DNA from: Botryobacter ruber
GTDB taxonomy: Bacteria > Bacteroidota > Bacteroidia > Cytophagales > Hymenobacteraceae
Assembly: GCF_003347595.2 (NCBI RefSeq)
Contig: NZ_QCZK02000020.1
Coordinates: 1-64,000, forward strand
Reading direction: 5' to 3'
DNA: 64,000 nt
Shown: positions 47,187 through 55,585 of the stretch, piece by piece
Layout of the letters: each line of letters opens with the position of its first letter
Numbering within the stretch: the first letter of the stretch is position 1
Program-made: the position numbers and the translations under genes
The notes under the pieces: model-generated
What the model was told of the DNA's origin: nothing
Databases searched by the model: none
The model's input: the letters and a program-made list of their open reading frames with translations, nothing else

Positions 47187-47792
47187 ATGAATGTAGTTGA
47201 TCAGACAAAATTAAATGAACAGGAAATGTGGCAACATTTCCAGGGTGGAGATGAAACTGCTTTTAGCCAGTTGTATCAGACATATGTACATGTAGTTTAT
47301 AACTATAGCAGAAAGTTCTCTGACGATGAAGAACTGATAGAAGATTGCATTCATAACCTATTCCTGGATCTGTGGAAAAACCGGGAAAACCTGTCGGTTC
47401 CTACCTCTATCCGCTTTTACCTATTTGCTTCTGCGAAGAGAAGATTACATAAAGAAGCTAAAAAGAAAAAACATGTATGTATAGATGACTATACTATACT
47501 GGAAGCCAAGCAAGCGGAAAGATCTGTTTCCATCGAAGAACACTTGATTGAGGAGCAAAACCTTTCGCAGCAGAAAGTACTACTAAAACAAGGATTATCA
47601 CTTCTCTCTGAAAACCAGCAGCAGGCCATATACTTAAAATTTTATAAAGACCTATCGTTCCAGGAAATCTCTGCTGCCATGAATATGAGCACAGACAACA
47701 TTTATAAATTAGTAAGTCGGGGATTGGCTGTTCTAAAGAAGAACGTCAAGCTTGCTTATGCTGTAGCTCCTTTTGCTATACTTTTTTTATAA
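47187..47792 (+). CDS. ECF-type RNA polymerase sigma factor
   Basis: 201 residues with both expected halves: region 2 (about 15-90; GDETAFSQLYQTYVHVVYNYSRKF, IHNLFLDLWKNRENL) and region 4 (about 135-190; LLSENQQQAIYLKFYKDLSFQEISAAMNMSTDNIYKLVSRGLAVLKK), the latter reading -35 elements. The last residues, AVAPFAILFL, are unusually hydrophobic. No FecR-type anti-sigma follows, unlike most such genes in Bacteroidetes. It sits at the end of the locus, divergent from susC 2, and is the best candidate to read the TGTCYAA/CTCTAT promoters; that link is inference. A LacI-type palindrome begins 9 bases after its stop. Confidence 0.93.
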   Translation: MNVVDQTKLNEQEMWQHFQGGDETAFSQLYQTYVHVVYNYSRKFSDDEELIEDCIHNLFLDLWKNRENLSVPTSIRFYLFASAKRRLHKEAKKKKHVCIDDYTILEAKQAERSVSIEEHLIEEQNLSQQKVLLKQGLSLLSENQQQAIYLKFYKDLSFQEISAAMNMSTDNIYKLVSRGLAVLKKNVKLAYAVAPFAILFL

Positions 47793-47800
47793 TCCTTTAC

Positions 47801-47812
47801 TAAATCGATTTA
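47801..47812. promoter_or_regulatory. LacI-type operator, copy 3, at edge of conjugative element
   Basis: TAAATCGATTTA, identical to the two sites upstream of the LacI gene and extended here to a perfect 16-base palindrome (47799-47814). It follows the ECF sigma stop and no plus-strand gene start lies nearby. The element may have been cut off from its target by the conjugative element that starts soon after. Confidence 0.65.
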
Positions 47813-47974
47813 GTAAATCGAGTTTGATTAATAGAAAAGTTTCACTTGGCCCTTATTCTCTGCTTTATAGGTTATAGCAGGTCTTTTTAGGCAGAAAGTA
47901 AGTAGTCCAGCTACTAAATTACATTATAGGTTACTCTATTCGCCATACATTTGGTGTATTGGTCCAATAATCAC

Positions 47975-48697
47975 TCACCTTCTTTTATCCCTAGCTTCCT
48001 TTTCAAAGCTCACCAGGTTAAACATCTCCCGCATCCGGGACCTGACCCGGCTCCCATAGGTCTTCTCCATCTCGGAGCTGGTCAGGTTGGTAGTCAGGTG
48101 CGTCTTCACTCCCTGCGACACAAACAGGTCGTAGCGACTCAGGAGAACTTCCCCCATCACATTGCACATGTTGCCGTAGTACCTGAGGCTGCTTTCGGCT
48201 CCCAAGTCATCGAAGCAGTACCCGCCTGGCTTTCTGGAGGGACTCCACACAATGCCCTGGCTGAAGCGTTGGATCACCTCGTATCCTTCCCGGTGGAATT
48301 CAAAGCTGACCTCCCGGCAGGACTTCACCCGGTAGCACTCATCGGGAGAGGTGAACAGCCTCAGCAGCGTCATCAGGCTGGTCTTACCACAACCGGTGGG
48401 GCCGATGAGCAGTATCCCCTTCCGGAGGCTCAGCCCCTGCCGCTCGGCCTGCTCCCGGTCCCCTATCATGTAGGACAGCAGCTTGCCCAGGAGCGGCTGG
48501 TCCTCCTCATGCAGCCTGAAATGCTCCCCGTACAGCTCTTTTCCTTTCCGCTCCAGCAGAGCCAGGCACCGGCCCAGGTCCCGCTGCTGATTTACTGCTG
48601 CTTCCACCACAGCCTCAGAGGGGTTCGCTGTAGTCTTTCGTTTCTCCCCTGTAGCCTGTGGCAGGCTCTGCTGCACGATTTCCCTGATAGCTTGCAT
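47975..48697 (-). CDS. DnaC-like AAA+ ATPase (helicase-loader type)
   Basis: 240 residues. Walker A GPTGCGKTS at 99-107, Walker B-like GYCFDDLGAES, then a sensor segment of the HLTTNLTSSEME type and an Arg-rich end, as in DnaC/IstB-type ATPases of mobile elements. Its start overlaps the preceding DnaD-like gene by 83 bases. The pair probably loads the host helicase for replication of the element's circular form. It is the leftmost gene of the conjugative element seen here. Confidence 0.75.
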   Translation of the reverse strand: MQAIREIVQQSLPQATGEKRKTTANPSEAVVEAAVNQQRDLGRCLALLERKGKELYGEHFRLHEEDQPLLGKLLSYMIGDREQAERQGLSLRKGILLIGPTGCGKTSLMTLLRLFTSPDECYRVKSCREVSFEFHREGYEVIQRFSQGIVWSPSRKPGGYCFDDLGAESSLRYYGNMCNVMGEVLLSRYDLFVSQGVKTHLTTNLTSSEMEKTYGSRVRSRMREMFNLVSFEKEARDKRR

Positions 48698-49442
48698 AAT
48701 TGTTTTCGTTTATCCCGTTGATCATCCATTTCCGAGCTGCCGCCTGCCAGTCCTGCATCGGCGTCCGCCCCAACTGCCAGCCGTTGGCGCTGTAGTGGTG
48801 GAAGAAGCGGAAGGCCTCCAGTTCCGGCCAGCCCTCCTCCAGGAAAAAAGCCTGTACCGCCTCCAGGCCCGGCAGCTCTCTTCGCCTTTCTTTCTTTTCT
48901 TTTTTGGCGCAACTTTTTTCTTTTCTTTCTTTTCCGGATTTTCCAGTGTCCCTCCCTTCCTGTTCATTTTCTGAACTGGTTGTAAAAATGGGTGCTACTC
49001 TAAAGTTTAATTTGTTTAATATGTTTTTATTGTTTATATAGTTTATAGAAGGGCCTAGCTCCCGTTCAGCGCCACTACAGCACCCCTCCACTGCCGGTTC
49101 TCCACTGGTACAGCAAATGGACAGGTATTCATCTTGCTTTTTGCCCTCCTTTTTTTCAAAACCCAGCATGTAGACCAGGCTCCCGCGGAAGTAATTGTAG
49201 GAGGGGTCGTAGTGGATATAGCCCCAGCCATGGAGCTCCTTGATGCATTTGTGGTAGGTAACACGGGAGCTGATTTTGGAGATGTCCATTACCTCCGCTC
49301 GTGAGATAGAGATGGGATTTTTGAAGCGGCACATGTTCCACTGCTGGAACAGGGCCATGTAGAGGCTCATGTGCGTGGGGTTGAGCCGGTAATCTTTCGA
49401 AGCCAGCTCAAAAAAGCCGGTCAGGTGCGTGATGTAGTTCAT
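48615..49442 (-). CDS. DnaD/replication-initiator-like HTH protein
   Basis: 275 residues. The N-terminal third (about 1-100) looks like a winged helix: LNPTHMSLYMALFQQWN, SISRAEVMDISKISSRVTYHKCIKELHGWGYIHYDP. A long charged linker (about 110-195, with many Lys and Glu) leads to a C-terminal DnaD-like segment (VQAFFLEEGWPELEAFRFFHHYSANGW, then a short W-rich stretch). Start overlaps the upstream HTH gene by four bases (ATGA type). With the DnaC-like ATPase it forms a primosome-like pair common on mobile elements. Confidence 0.65.
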   Translation of the reverse strand: MNYITHLTGFFELASKDYRLNPTHMSLYMALFQQWNMCRFKNPISISRAEVMDISKISSRVTYHKCIKELHGWGYIHYDPSYNYFRGSLVYMLGFEKKEGKKQDEYLSICCTSGEPAVEGCCSGAERELGPSINYINNKNILNKLNFRVAPIFTTSSENEQEGRDTGKSGKERKEKSCAKKEKKERRRELPGLEAVQAFFLEEGWPELEAFRFFHHYSANGWQLGRTPMQDWQAAARKWMINGINENNYASYQGNRAAEPATGYRGETKDYSEPL

Positions 49443-49729
49443 AGTCCTGCTGTTTGATTGTTGCTTTTGTTCCCTTCCATCAGTTTCTCGATATCCTCCT
49501 GGCGGTAGTAGATGGTGCCCCCGATCTTGCTGAAAGGCAGGGTGCCGTTAATGCGCAGGGTCTGCAGGGTGGCCGGTGAAATCTTCAGCAGCTTGCGAAC
49601 TTCTGCCGACTTAAGAATTTGCTTCTGGGTTTGAGTTGGCTGCTTTTGGCTGAGCAGCTGCTGCAGTTCCTCGAGCAGTTGCCGCCGGAAGTGCTGCAGA
49701 TCTTCTTTGGTAATGATCTCTACTGACAT
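49439..49729 (-). CDS. Small helix-turn-helix DNA-binding protein (excisionase-type fold)
   Basis: 96 residues. An N-terminal amphipathic helix (LQHFRRQLLEELQQLLSQ) precedes the MerR/excisionase-like HTH: ILKSAEVRKLLKISPATLQTLR, then INGTLPFSKIGGTIYYRQEDIEKLM. Such proteins often control excision or transcription of Bacteroidetes conjugative elements. It is the first gene of the three-gene minus-strand unit. Confidence 0.85.
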   Translation of the reverse strand: MSVEIITKEDLQHFRRQLLEELQQLLSQKQPTQTQKQILKSAEVRKLLKISPATLQTLRINGTLPFSKIGGTIYYRQEDIEKLMEGNKSNNQTAGL

Positions 49730-49950
49730 AACATTAGCTTTTGGTTAGGCCCTAAAACTGCAAAAGCCACCGCAGCATTTTTCAGTAGGTCATCCGTAGT
49801 TGGGAAAAATTCAGCTTACCCCGAAAAGGGAAGGAAAACAGGTAAAATTCAGAAGACAGGGTAACTTTAACTGCAAAAAGGGGCACAACAGAAGCCAAAT
49901 ACAGCCTTCACAACCACCTCGATTCACCTAAAACAGCCACAGAAAATATT

Positions 49951-49980
49951 CCCCAAGTTGGGGAGACCTTGTGAAAAACA
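49951..49980 (+). repeat. Palindrome plus 15-base motif, copy 1
   Basis: Palindrome CCCCAAGTTGGGG is followed by ACCTTGTGAAAAACA (49966-49980). The same 15 bases, with a related preceding sequence, occur before the tra genes at 55502-55516. It may be a binding site used in both mobilisation and transfer promoters. Confidence 0.5.
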
Positions 49981-50166
49981 CCGCTACCTCCTGCCAATCT
50001 TTGGCTTTCCACCTCAAAAAGCCATGGAAAGAAAAACTACACCAACACCCCCTCCAGCCAGAGGAAAACCGGTAAAACCGGCGCTGTTACCCCTGGAAAG
50101 CAGCGGTCCTATAGGTAGCTATCCACTTCAAATCCTCAAAAGGGGCAGGTCTTCGGTAACATCCGG

Positions 50167-50239
50167 AGGAGGGGAAGCCTGCGGTCTGGTGCAGGCAGCA
50201 AGATGTATTTTTGTAAACAAAAAAGGCTGCCTCCCCTCC
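50167..50239. other. Candidate origin of transfer
   Basis: GGAGGGGA is answered by TCCCCTCC about 50 bases later, and inside lies a hairpin GCCTGC (50177-50182) / GCAGGC (50191-50196) followed by an AT-rich stretch. Nested inverted repeats directly before a MobC/relaxase pair are typical of oriT. No nick site is assigned. Confidence 0.4.
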
Positions 50240-50301
50240 CTTTCGGTCCGTCCCGTTGCCCCTTCACCTCGGAACTCGGTTTCTGTTTTTGATGCCTAAT
50301 T

Positions 50302-50700
50302 ATGCCAAGAAAGAAGAATCCACAACCAGAGCAGCTCCTCTCCCGCCTGCTTACTATCCGGTTGACGGAACAGGAATACAGGCGGCTGGAGAGCATCCGG
50401 CTCCAAAGCGACTGCCACTCCATCGGGGAGGTAATCCGCCGCATCCTCACGCGACAGCCCATCAAGCTATTCCATCAGGACAGCACGATGGACAGTGTGG
50501 TAGAGAAACTGGCGGCCGTACGTGCCGAGCTGCGGGCCATCGGCATCAACATCAACCAGATCACCCGCCACTTTAACGGCACCACCAACAGCCATAAGCG
50601 CGTGCTGCTGGCCCACCAGGCCCTCGAGCACTACCGGAAGGTGGAGACCAAGGCCAACCTGCTGCTATCACTCATCTCTCAACTGGCCAGGAAATGGTAG
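50302..50700 (+). CDS. MobC-like relaxosome accessory protein
   Basis: 132 residues. A basic N-terminus and a ribbon-helix-helix-like segment (LLTIRLTEQEYRRLESIRLQSDCHSIGEVIRRIL) precede a helical C-terminus with ELRAIGININQITRHFN, the hallmark of MobC-type proteins. It would bind near oriT and help the relaxase. Its stop overlaps the relaxase start (ATGGTAG). Confidence 0.85.
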   Translation: MPRKKNPQPEQLLSRLLTIRLTEQEYRRLESIRLQSDCHSIGEVIRRILTRQPIKLFHQDSTMDSVVEKLAAVRAELRAIGININQITRHFNGTTNSHKRVLLAHQALEHYRKVETKANLLLSLISQLARKW

Positions 50701-51974
50701 CAAAGATCATCACCGGCAAAAGCATTAAAGGCGCCCTCAACTACAACGAGCACAAGGTGCGGGAGGGAAAGGCGGAGCTCATCTTTGCCAGCCGTTTCCT
50801 GCTGGAGCCGGAGGAGCTTTCGTTCCGGGATAAGCTGGCGCGCTTCGAACGGCTGCTGGAGAAAAGCCCGCAGGTCAAAACCAACACGCTCCACATCTCC
50901 CTCAACTTCGCCATTGGCGAGAAGCTCGAACTCGAGCGGCTGCAGGCCATCGCCATCCGCTACATGGACAAGATCGGCTTTGGAGAACAGCCCTACCTGG
51001 TCTACCGTCACCACGATGCGGCCCACCCCCACCTGCACATTGTCACCACCAACATCCGTTCCGACGGCAGCCGCATCGACCTCCACAATATCGGCAGGCT
51101 CCGTTCCGAGCCTGCCCGTAAAGAAATTGAACTGGAGTACGGGCTGGTGCAGGCAGAAAAGATGAAAAAGGCAGAAACACTCTCGCTGCAGCCCCTGAGG
51201 TTGGAGAAGGTAGTTTACGGCAAGTCGGAAACCAAGCGCAGCATCGCCCATATCGTCACATCCGTAACCCGCCACTACAACTACACCAGCCTGACCGAGC
51301 TCAACGCCGTGTTGCGCCATTTTGGGGTAACGGCAGACCGGGGAGGCGAAGGCACACAGATGCATCAAAAAATGGGGCTGGTCTACAGCATCGTTAGCGA
51401 AAAAGGAGAAAAGCAGGGAGTGCCCATCAAAGCCAGCGCCCTCCCTGGAAAGCCCACCCTGGCTTACCTGGAAAAGCAATTTGAAAAGAATAAACTCAGC
51501 AGGAAGCCTTACCAGCTCTCGCTACGGAGCACCATCGACAAAGTCTTCCGCAGCCACCCCACCAGCAGCCGGGAAAGTTTTGTAAAGCGGCTGAAAAAGC
51601 AGGACATCCAGGTGATCTTCCGCGAAAACAGCCAGGGTATCACCTACGGCGTGACCTACATCGACCACCGCCACCGGGCCGTGTTCAACGGTAGCGAGCT
51701 GGGCAAAGCCTACAGTGCCAAAGCATTGATGGAACGCTTCAGCCAAAGCGGGGAACTGCGGAAAATGGGAAGGAATGCAGAGCAGAAAGAAACAACAAAG
51801 CAATTAATCAAAGGCAACCGGAAAACAGGGCCGCATGAGCAGGAAACAATTCATCCGCAAAAACCAGATGCGCCCGGACTACTCGATGTGCTCCTGAAAG
51901 CAGAGCAACAGGATTACCTGCCGGATTCGCTCCGCCGGAAAAGAAAAAAGCGCCGCCGAAGACCCAGGCTCTGA
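50694..51974 (+). CDS. Relaxase / mobilisation nuclease
   Basis: 426 residues. The N-terminal nuclease domain shows Tyr17 in ALNYNEHK as candidate catalytic Tyr and the metal-binding three-His motif HPHLH with His111, His113 and His115. The C-terminal part (about 200-426) is helical and basic, ending in a Lys/Arg-rich tail (RRKRKKRRRRPR). It nicks oriT and leads the strand into the recipient. Translationally coupled to mobC by a seven-base overlap. Confidence 0.92.
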   Translation: MVAKIITGKSIKGALNYNEHKVREGKAELIFASRFLLEPEELSFRDKLARFERLLEKSPQVKTNTLHISLNFAIGEKLELERLQAIAIRYMDKIGFGEQPYLVYRHHDAAHPHLHIVTTNIRSDGSRIDLHNIGRLRSEPARKEIELEYGLVQAEKMKKAETLSLQPLRLEKVVYGKSETKRSIAHIVTSVTRHYNYTSLTELNAVLRHFGVTADRGGEGTQMHQKMGLVYSIVSEKGEKQGVPIKASALPGKPTLAYLEKQFEKNKLSRKPYQLSLRSTIDKVFRSHPTSSRESFVKRLKKQDIQVIFRENSQGITYGVTYIDHRHRAVFNGSELGKAYSAKALMERFSQSGELRKMGRNAEQKETTKQLIKGNRKTGPHEQETIHPQKPDAPGLLDVLLKAEQQDYLPDSLRRKRKKRRRRPRL

Positions 51975-52019
51975 GACCAGAACTTTTCACTCATAACTCT
52001 AAACTCTTAACTAGAAAAA

Positions 52020-53960
52020 GTGAACACCGGAGAAAACCAACAGGCCCTTCGCCAGATTATCGACTTCACCAGGCTGCTGAGCCTCGTTATCCTGCTGCTG
52101 CATTTCTACATCGCCTGCTACGCTGCCTTTGCACACTGGGAGCTGACCGCTCCTGTCGTGGACCGTATTCTGCTCAACATCCAAAAGCTCCCCTTATTCC
52201 AGGGCCTGCTGGCACCGAAAGCCGCTGCCCTGCTCCTGCTCTTTATCTCCCTGCTGGGAGCCAAAGGAAAAATAGACGAGCACATCAAACGCAGCACCAT
52301 CTGGGTTTACCTCCTCCTGGGACTGCTGCTCTACTGGGGGAGCTATGTATTCCTTTTGAGCTCTGCAGAAGCCACCATAGCCACTGCTCTCTATATAGGC
52401 ACCACGGCTATCGGCTACCTGCTCATCCTGTCGGGTGGAACACTGCTTTCCCGGCTGATCAAACTGCAGCTGGACAAGGACATCTTCAACCGGCTTAACG
52501 AATCTTTCCCGCAGGAAGAGCGCCTGCTGGAGAATGAATATTCCATCAACCTGCCTGCCCAATACAATCTCCAGGGCAAAAAGCGCCGCAGCTGGATCAA
52601 CATCATCAATCCCTTCCGGGCCCTGCTGGTGATCGGCACGCCCGGAGCCGGCAAATCCTACTTCGTCATCCGCCACGTTATCACCCAGCATATCCAGAAA
52701 GGCTTTGCCCTCTTCCTCTATGATTTCAAGTACGATGACCTGACCCGCATCGCCTATAACACATTACTCAAGCACCAGGACAAGTACCCCGTAAAGCCAC
52801 GGTTCTACGTCATCAACTTTGACGACCTCTCCAGGACCCATCGCTGCAATCCGCTCGACCCGGACACCATGAACGACATCACCGACGCCACCGAAGCCTC
52901 CCGCACCATCATGCTGGGGCTTAACCGGGAGTGGATCAAAAAGCAGGGGGATTTCTTTGTCGAGTCGCCCATCAACTTCGTCACGGCCATCATCTGGTTT
53001 CTAAAGAAATACCAGGACGGACGGTACTGCACCCTGCCGCACGTCATCGAACTCATGCAGGCGCCCTATGAGCAGCTCTTCTCCCTCCTGCGAACAGAGC
53101 CCGAAATAGAGGTGCTCATTAACCCCTTTGTTTCCGCCTTCGAGCAGGAGGCCGTGGACCAGCTCGAGGGGCAGATCGCCAGCGCCAAAATCAGCATGGC
53201 CCGGCTGGTCTCCCCGCAACTCTACTACGTGCTCTCGGGCAACGATTTCACACTCGACCTCAACAACCCTAGGGAGCCCAAGCTCATCTGCCTGGGTAAT
53301 AACCCGCTTAAGCAGCAGGTGTACGGGGCGGTGCTCTCCCTCTACATTTCCAGGGCCATCAAGCTGGTCAACCAGAAGAACCGGCTCAAGAGCAGCCTCG
53401 TTTTCGATGAGTTCCCCACCATCTACTTCAACGGCATCGACAGCCTTATTGCCACGGCCCGCTCCAACAAAGTAGCCACCACCCTGGGCGTACAGGACTA
53501 CAGCCAGCTCAAGAAAGACTATGGCCGCGAACAGGCCGAAGTGGTGATGAACATTGTGGGCAACGTCATCAGCGGACAGGTTACCGGGGAGACAGCCAAA
53601 CAGCTTTCCGAGCGCTTCGGTAAAATCCTGCAGCGGCGGGAAAGCGTGTCCATTAACAGCAGCGACACCTCCGTGAGCCGCTCCACCCAGTTGGATGCCG
53701 CTGTTCCCCCTGCCACCATTGCCTCTCTTTCCTCGGGGGAATTTGTGGGCATGGTAGCCGATGACCCGCAGTGCCGGATAGAGCTAAAGGCCTTCCACGC
53801 CGAAATCCTTAACGACCATAAAGCCATCGCTAAAGAGGAGAAAGCCTATGTACCTATTCCCCTCATTCGAAACGTGGATGCGACGACTATTCAGGAGAAT
53901 TATGAGCGGGTAAAAGCGGAGGTACAGCAGATTCTGACATCAGCACCGGCACCGGAATAA
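52020..53960 (+). CDS. VirD4/TraG-type coupling protein (conjugative DNA transfer ATPase)
   Basis: 646 residues from a GTG start; an in-frame stop lies ten bases upstream and the first internal ATG would delete the membrane part, so GTG is the only sensible choice. Three or four hydrophobic segments (about 17-140) anchor it in the inner membrane. Walker A GTPGAGKSYF near 206-215, Walker B-type SLVFDEFPTIYF near 458-468, and VQDYSQLKKDYG follow. It couples the relaxase-DNA complex to the secretion channel. 45 bases separate it from the relaxase gene. Confidence 0.92.
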   Translation: MNTGENQQALRQIIDFTRLLSLVILLLHFYIACYAAFAHWELTAPVVDRILLNIQKLPLFQGLLAPKAAALLLLFISLLGAKGKIDEHIKRSTIWVYLLLGLLLYWGSYVFLLSSAEATIATALYIGTTAIGYLLILSGGTLLSRLIKLQLDKDIFNRLNESFPQEERLLENEYSINLPAQYNLQGKKRRSWINIINPFRALLVIGTPGAGKSYFVIRHVITQHIQKGFALFLYDFKYDDLTRIAYNTLLKHQDKYPVKPRFYVINFDDLSRTHRCNPLDPDTMNDITDATEASRTIMLGLNREWIKKQGDFFVESPINFVTAIIWFLKKYQDGRYCTLPHVIELMQAPYEQLFSLLRTEPEIEVLINPFVSAFEQEAVDQLEGQIASAKISMARLVSPQLYYVLSGNDFTLDLNNPREPKLICLGNNPLKQQVYGAVLSLYISRAIKLVNQKNRLKSSLVFDEFPTIYFNGIDSLIATARSNKVATTLGVQDYSQLKKDYGREQAEVVMNIVGNVISGQVTGETAKQLSERFGKILQRRESVSINSSDTSVSRSTQLDAAVPPATIASLSSGEFVGMVADDPQCRIELKAFHAEILNDHKAIAKEEKAYVPIPLIRNVDATTIQENYERVKAEVQQILTSAPAPE

Positions 53961-54350
53961 CTAAACAATTAAATTAAACTATTTCGTGTCGACCACTTTA
54001 AAACCTATAAAAATAGCCTCCAAAAATCTTATAATATTTAAATATACCAATATTTAGTTATAAAATATTTATTAAATATATAATTTTAAATATGTTACGA
54101 TACCATCTTACAATTCCTATTTTTTTGTACAAACAATGCTTATTTTTAATCATAGACTTTAACCTTACTTAACCCTAAAAACATGTATGAAAACAATTTA
54201 GAACAGGCACTAAAAAACACTAGCTAAAATAGTAAAAAACAAAGCAACTGCTACCCAAAACGCGTTTCCAAAGAAATAGCATAAAACAGGCGTAGCAGCA
54301 TAATCATTCAGCAGCATATGTGACACTTGTAAAAAATAGAAACCATTGTT
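53961..54350. other. AT-rich intergenic region before rteC
   Basis: 390 bases, far richer in A and T than the genes on either side, especially 54000-54130. It probably carries the rteC promoter. No clear repeat or terminator is identified. Confidence 0.4.
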
Positions 54351-55220
54351 ATGATACAGCAAGCCGAAACACTTTACGACCAGCTAGAGGAAAAGCTACG
54401 GGAGGTAGAAACAATGTCTTCCGTCACACCGGTACAACGCCATGAAACAAACCTGAAGCTTTTAAACGAAACCATACAGGAGCTTAAACAACTGGTTATC
54501 AGCTACAGTTTTCCTTGCGAGGAAGAAGAAATAAAATTTTTCCGCTACATCAAGCCCAGGTTCACCAGCCTCCTGATCTACCACTCCCGGATGGCCCTGC
54601 TGGAGCTCAGGCTGGCGCTTGCCAGTCCCAGAAACATTCGGGAATATTACGAAAACGAGCTCCAGCTCATACGAAATTTCATTAACGACCATAGCCAGTT
54701 CTACCATTACTTATATTCCGGCGCCACCTTCCTGGACTCGAAGTATTTTGTGCGGGGAAGTTGTGATTTTCCTTTATGCTACAGTGTCTCCATGCTCAGC
54801 ACATCAACACCCGACACCGACAGCCGTTTTACCACCCATTATGATTATATTGCCGCCTGCTTCCAGGCAAACGAGAAACTTCGTGATTTTTTTCTAAAAT
54901 CACTGATGTTACAGGATGCCGGAATAAGCCCCGAAAATTTACACAATCCTGAAAAAAGTAACTTTTCCTGGACGGGCTGCAAAACGCATCTGGTCGAATT
55001 GGCTTATGCCCTTTATGAATCCGGGCAGATCAACAGTGGCACCGCCGGGGTGATGGAAATCGTGGAGCGCCTGGCGCAACTGTTCCAGGTAGATCTGGGC
55101 AATAACATTTACCGCACTTTCCAGGAAATACGCCAGCGCAAGAAAGACAGTCGCACCAAACTGCTCGACCTGATGAAAGAGCGGCTCCTGCGAAGAATGG
55201 ACGAACTGGATGACGCTTAA
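54351..55220 (+). CDS. rteC: RteC family regulator of element excision/transfer
   Basis: 289 residues. Matches the RteC family in length and in its C-terminal block: a WTGCKTHLVELAYALYESGQINSG segment, FQVDLGNNIYRTFQEIRQRKKDSRTKLLDLMKERLLRRMDE. In CTnDOT-type elements RteC activates the excision genes. The protein stands alone between an AT-rich promoter region and a hairpin. No RteA/RteB two-component pair is in the window. Confidence 0.88.
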   Translation: MIQQAETLYDQLEEKLREVETMSSVTPVQRHETNLKLLNETIQELKQLVISYSFPCEEEEIKFFRYIKPRFTSLLIYHSRMALLELRLALASPRNIREYYENELQLIRNFINDHSQFYHYLYSGATFLDSKYFVRGSCDFPLCYSVSMLSTSTPDTDSRFTTHYDYIAACFQANEKLRDFFLKSLMLQDAGISPENLHNPEKSNFSWTGCKTHLVELAYALYESGQINSGTAGVMEIVERLAQLFQVDLGNNIYRTFQEIRQRKKDSRTKLLDLMKERLLRRMDELDDA

Positions 55221-55266
55221 AAAAGCATTCCTTTGGAGGATACGATAGGCTAGACACAAAAAAGAG

Positions 55267-55318
55267 GCTGTGGAAATATGGAAAAGCTCCCAAAGGGACT
55301 TTACCACATTTCCACAGC
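55267..55318 (+). terminator. Hairpin behind rteC
   Basis: Perfect 11-base arms GCTGTGGAAAT/ATTTCCACAGC (55267-55277 with 55308-55318). The 30-base loop forms an inner hairpin around CTCCCAAAGGGAC. Few U residues follow, so it could also be a protein or RNA signal. Confidence 0.6.
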
Positions 55319-55501
55319 TCAATGGTAGTTGTTGTTTTGAATTGATTATTGTTTGTATGGAAAGCTTGAAAGCTAAGTATAATCATTGCTGCTGAAGGAG
55401 AAAATCGTCAAGTATCTTGTGCAAAATACTTGACATCTTCCATGGAATGAGCAGCCCCGGTTTTCACCACTGATTAATTTTATTTTTCCCACCTACGGAA
55501 C

Positions 55502-55516
55502 ACCTTGTGAAAAACA
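55502..55516 (+). repeat. 15-base motif, copy 2, before the tra operon
   Basis: ACCTTGTGAAAAACA, identical to 49966-49980. The bases before (TTTCCCACCTACGGAAC) resemble those before copy 1, with the palindrome partly degraded, and loose similarity continues after it. Confidence 0.5.
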
Positions 55517-55585
55517 GGCTGCAGTTCCTCCCAACTTGCCTTCAGTTTCTGTCGCACGTGGCGACAGAAGAAAAGTCAGAAGGCC

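Larger units (their letters stand above)
49730..50301. other. Divergent intergenic region before mobilisation genes, probable oriT region
   Basis: 572 bases between the HTH gene and mobC. It contains the palindrome CCCCAAGTTGGGG (49951-49963), a 15-base motif repeated at 55502-55516, and an inverted-repeat cluster at about 50167-50239. A 113-codon plus-strand frame (49958-50299) crosses all of these and is not accepted as a gene. Confidence 0.5.
55221..55585. other. Intergenic region between rteC and the tra operon
   Basis: 365 bases holding the rteC terminator hairpin (55267-55318) and the second copy of the 15-base motif (55502-55516), which lies 70 bases before the first tra gene and may belong to its promoter. 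Confidence 0.45.

Noticed and set aside
47940..47974. Short inverted repeat ATTGGTCCAAT behind the DnaC-like gene
   Set aside because: Considered as terminator or attachment site; the stem is weak and no matching copy is available in the window.
47951..48721. 256-codon plus-strand frame
   Set aside because: Antisense to the DnaC-like ATPase with intact Walker motifs.
49958..50299. 113-codon plus-strand frame before mobC
   Set aside because: It crosses the repeat, the inverted repeats and the likely oriT, and its composition is not protein-like.
50679..51479. 266-codon minus-strand frame
   Set aside because: Antisense to the relaxase, whose motifs are clear.
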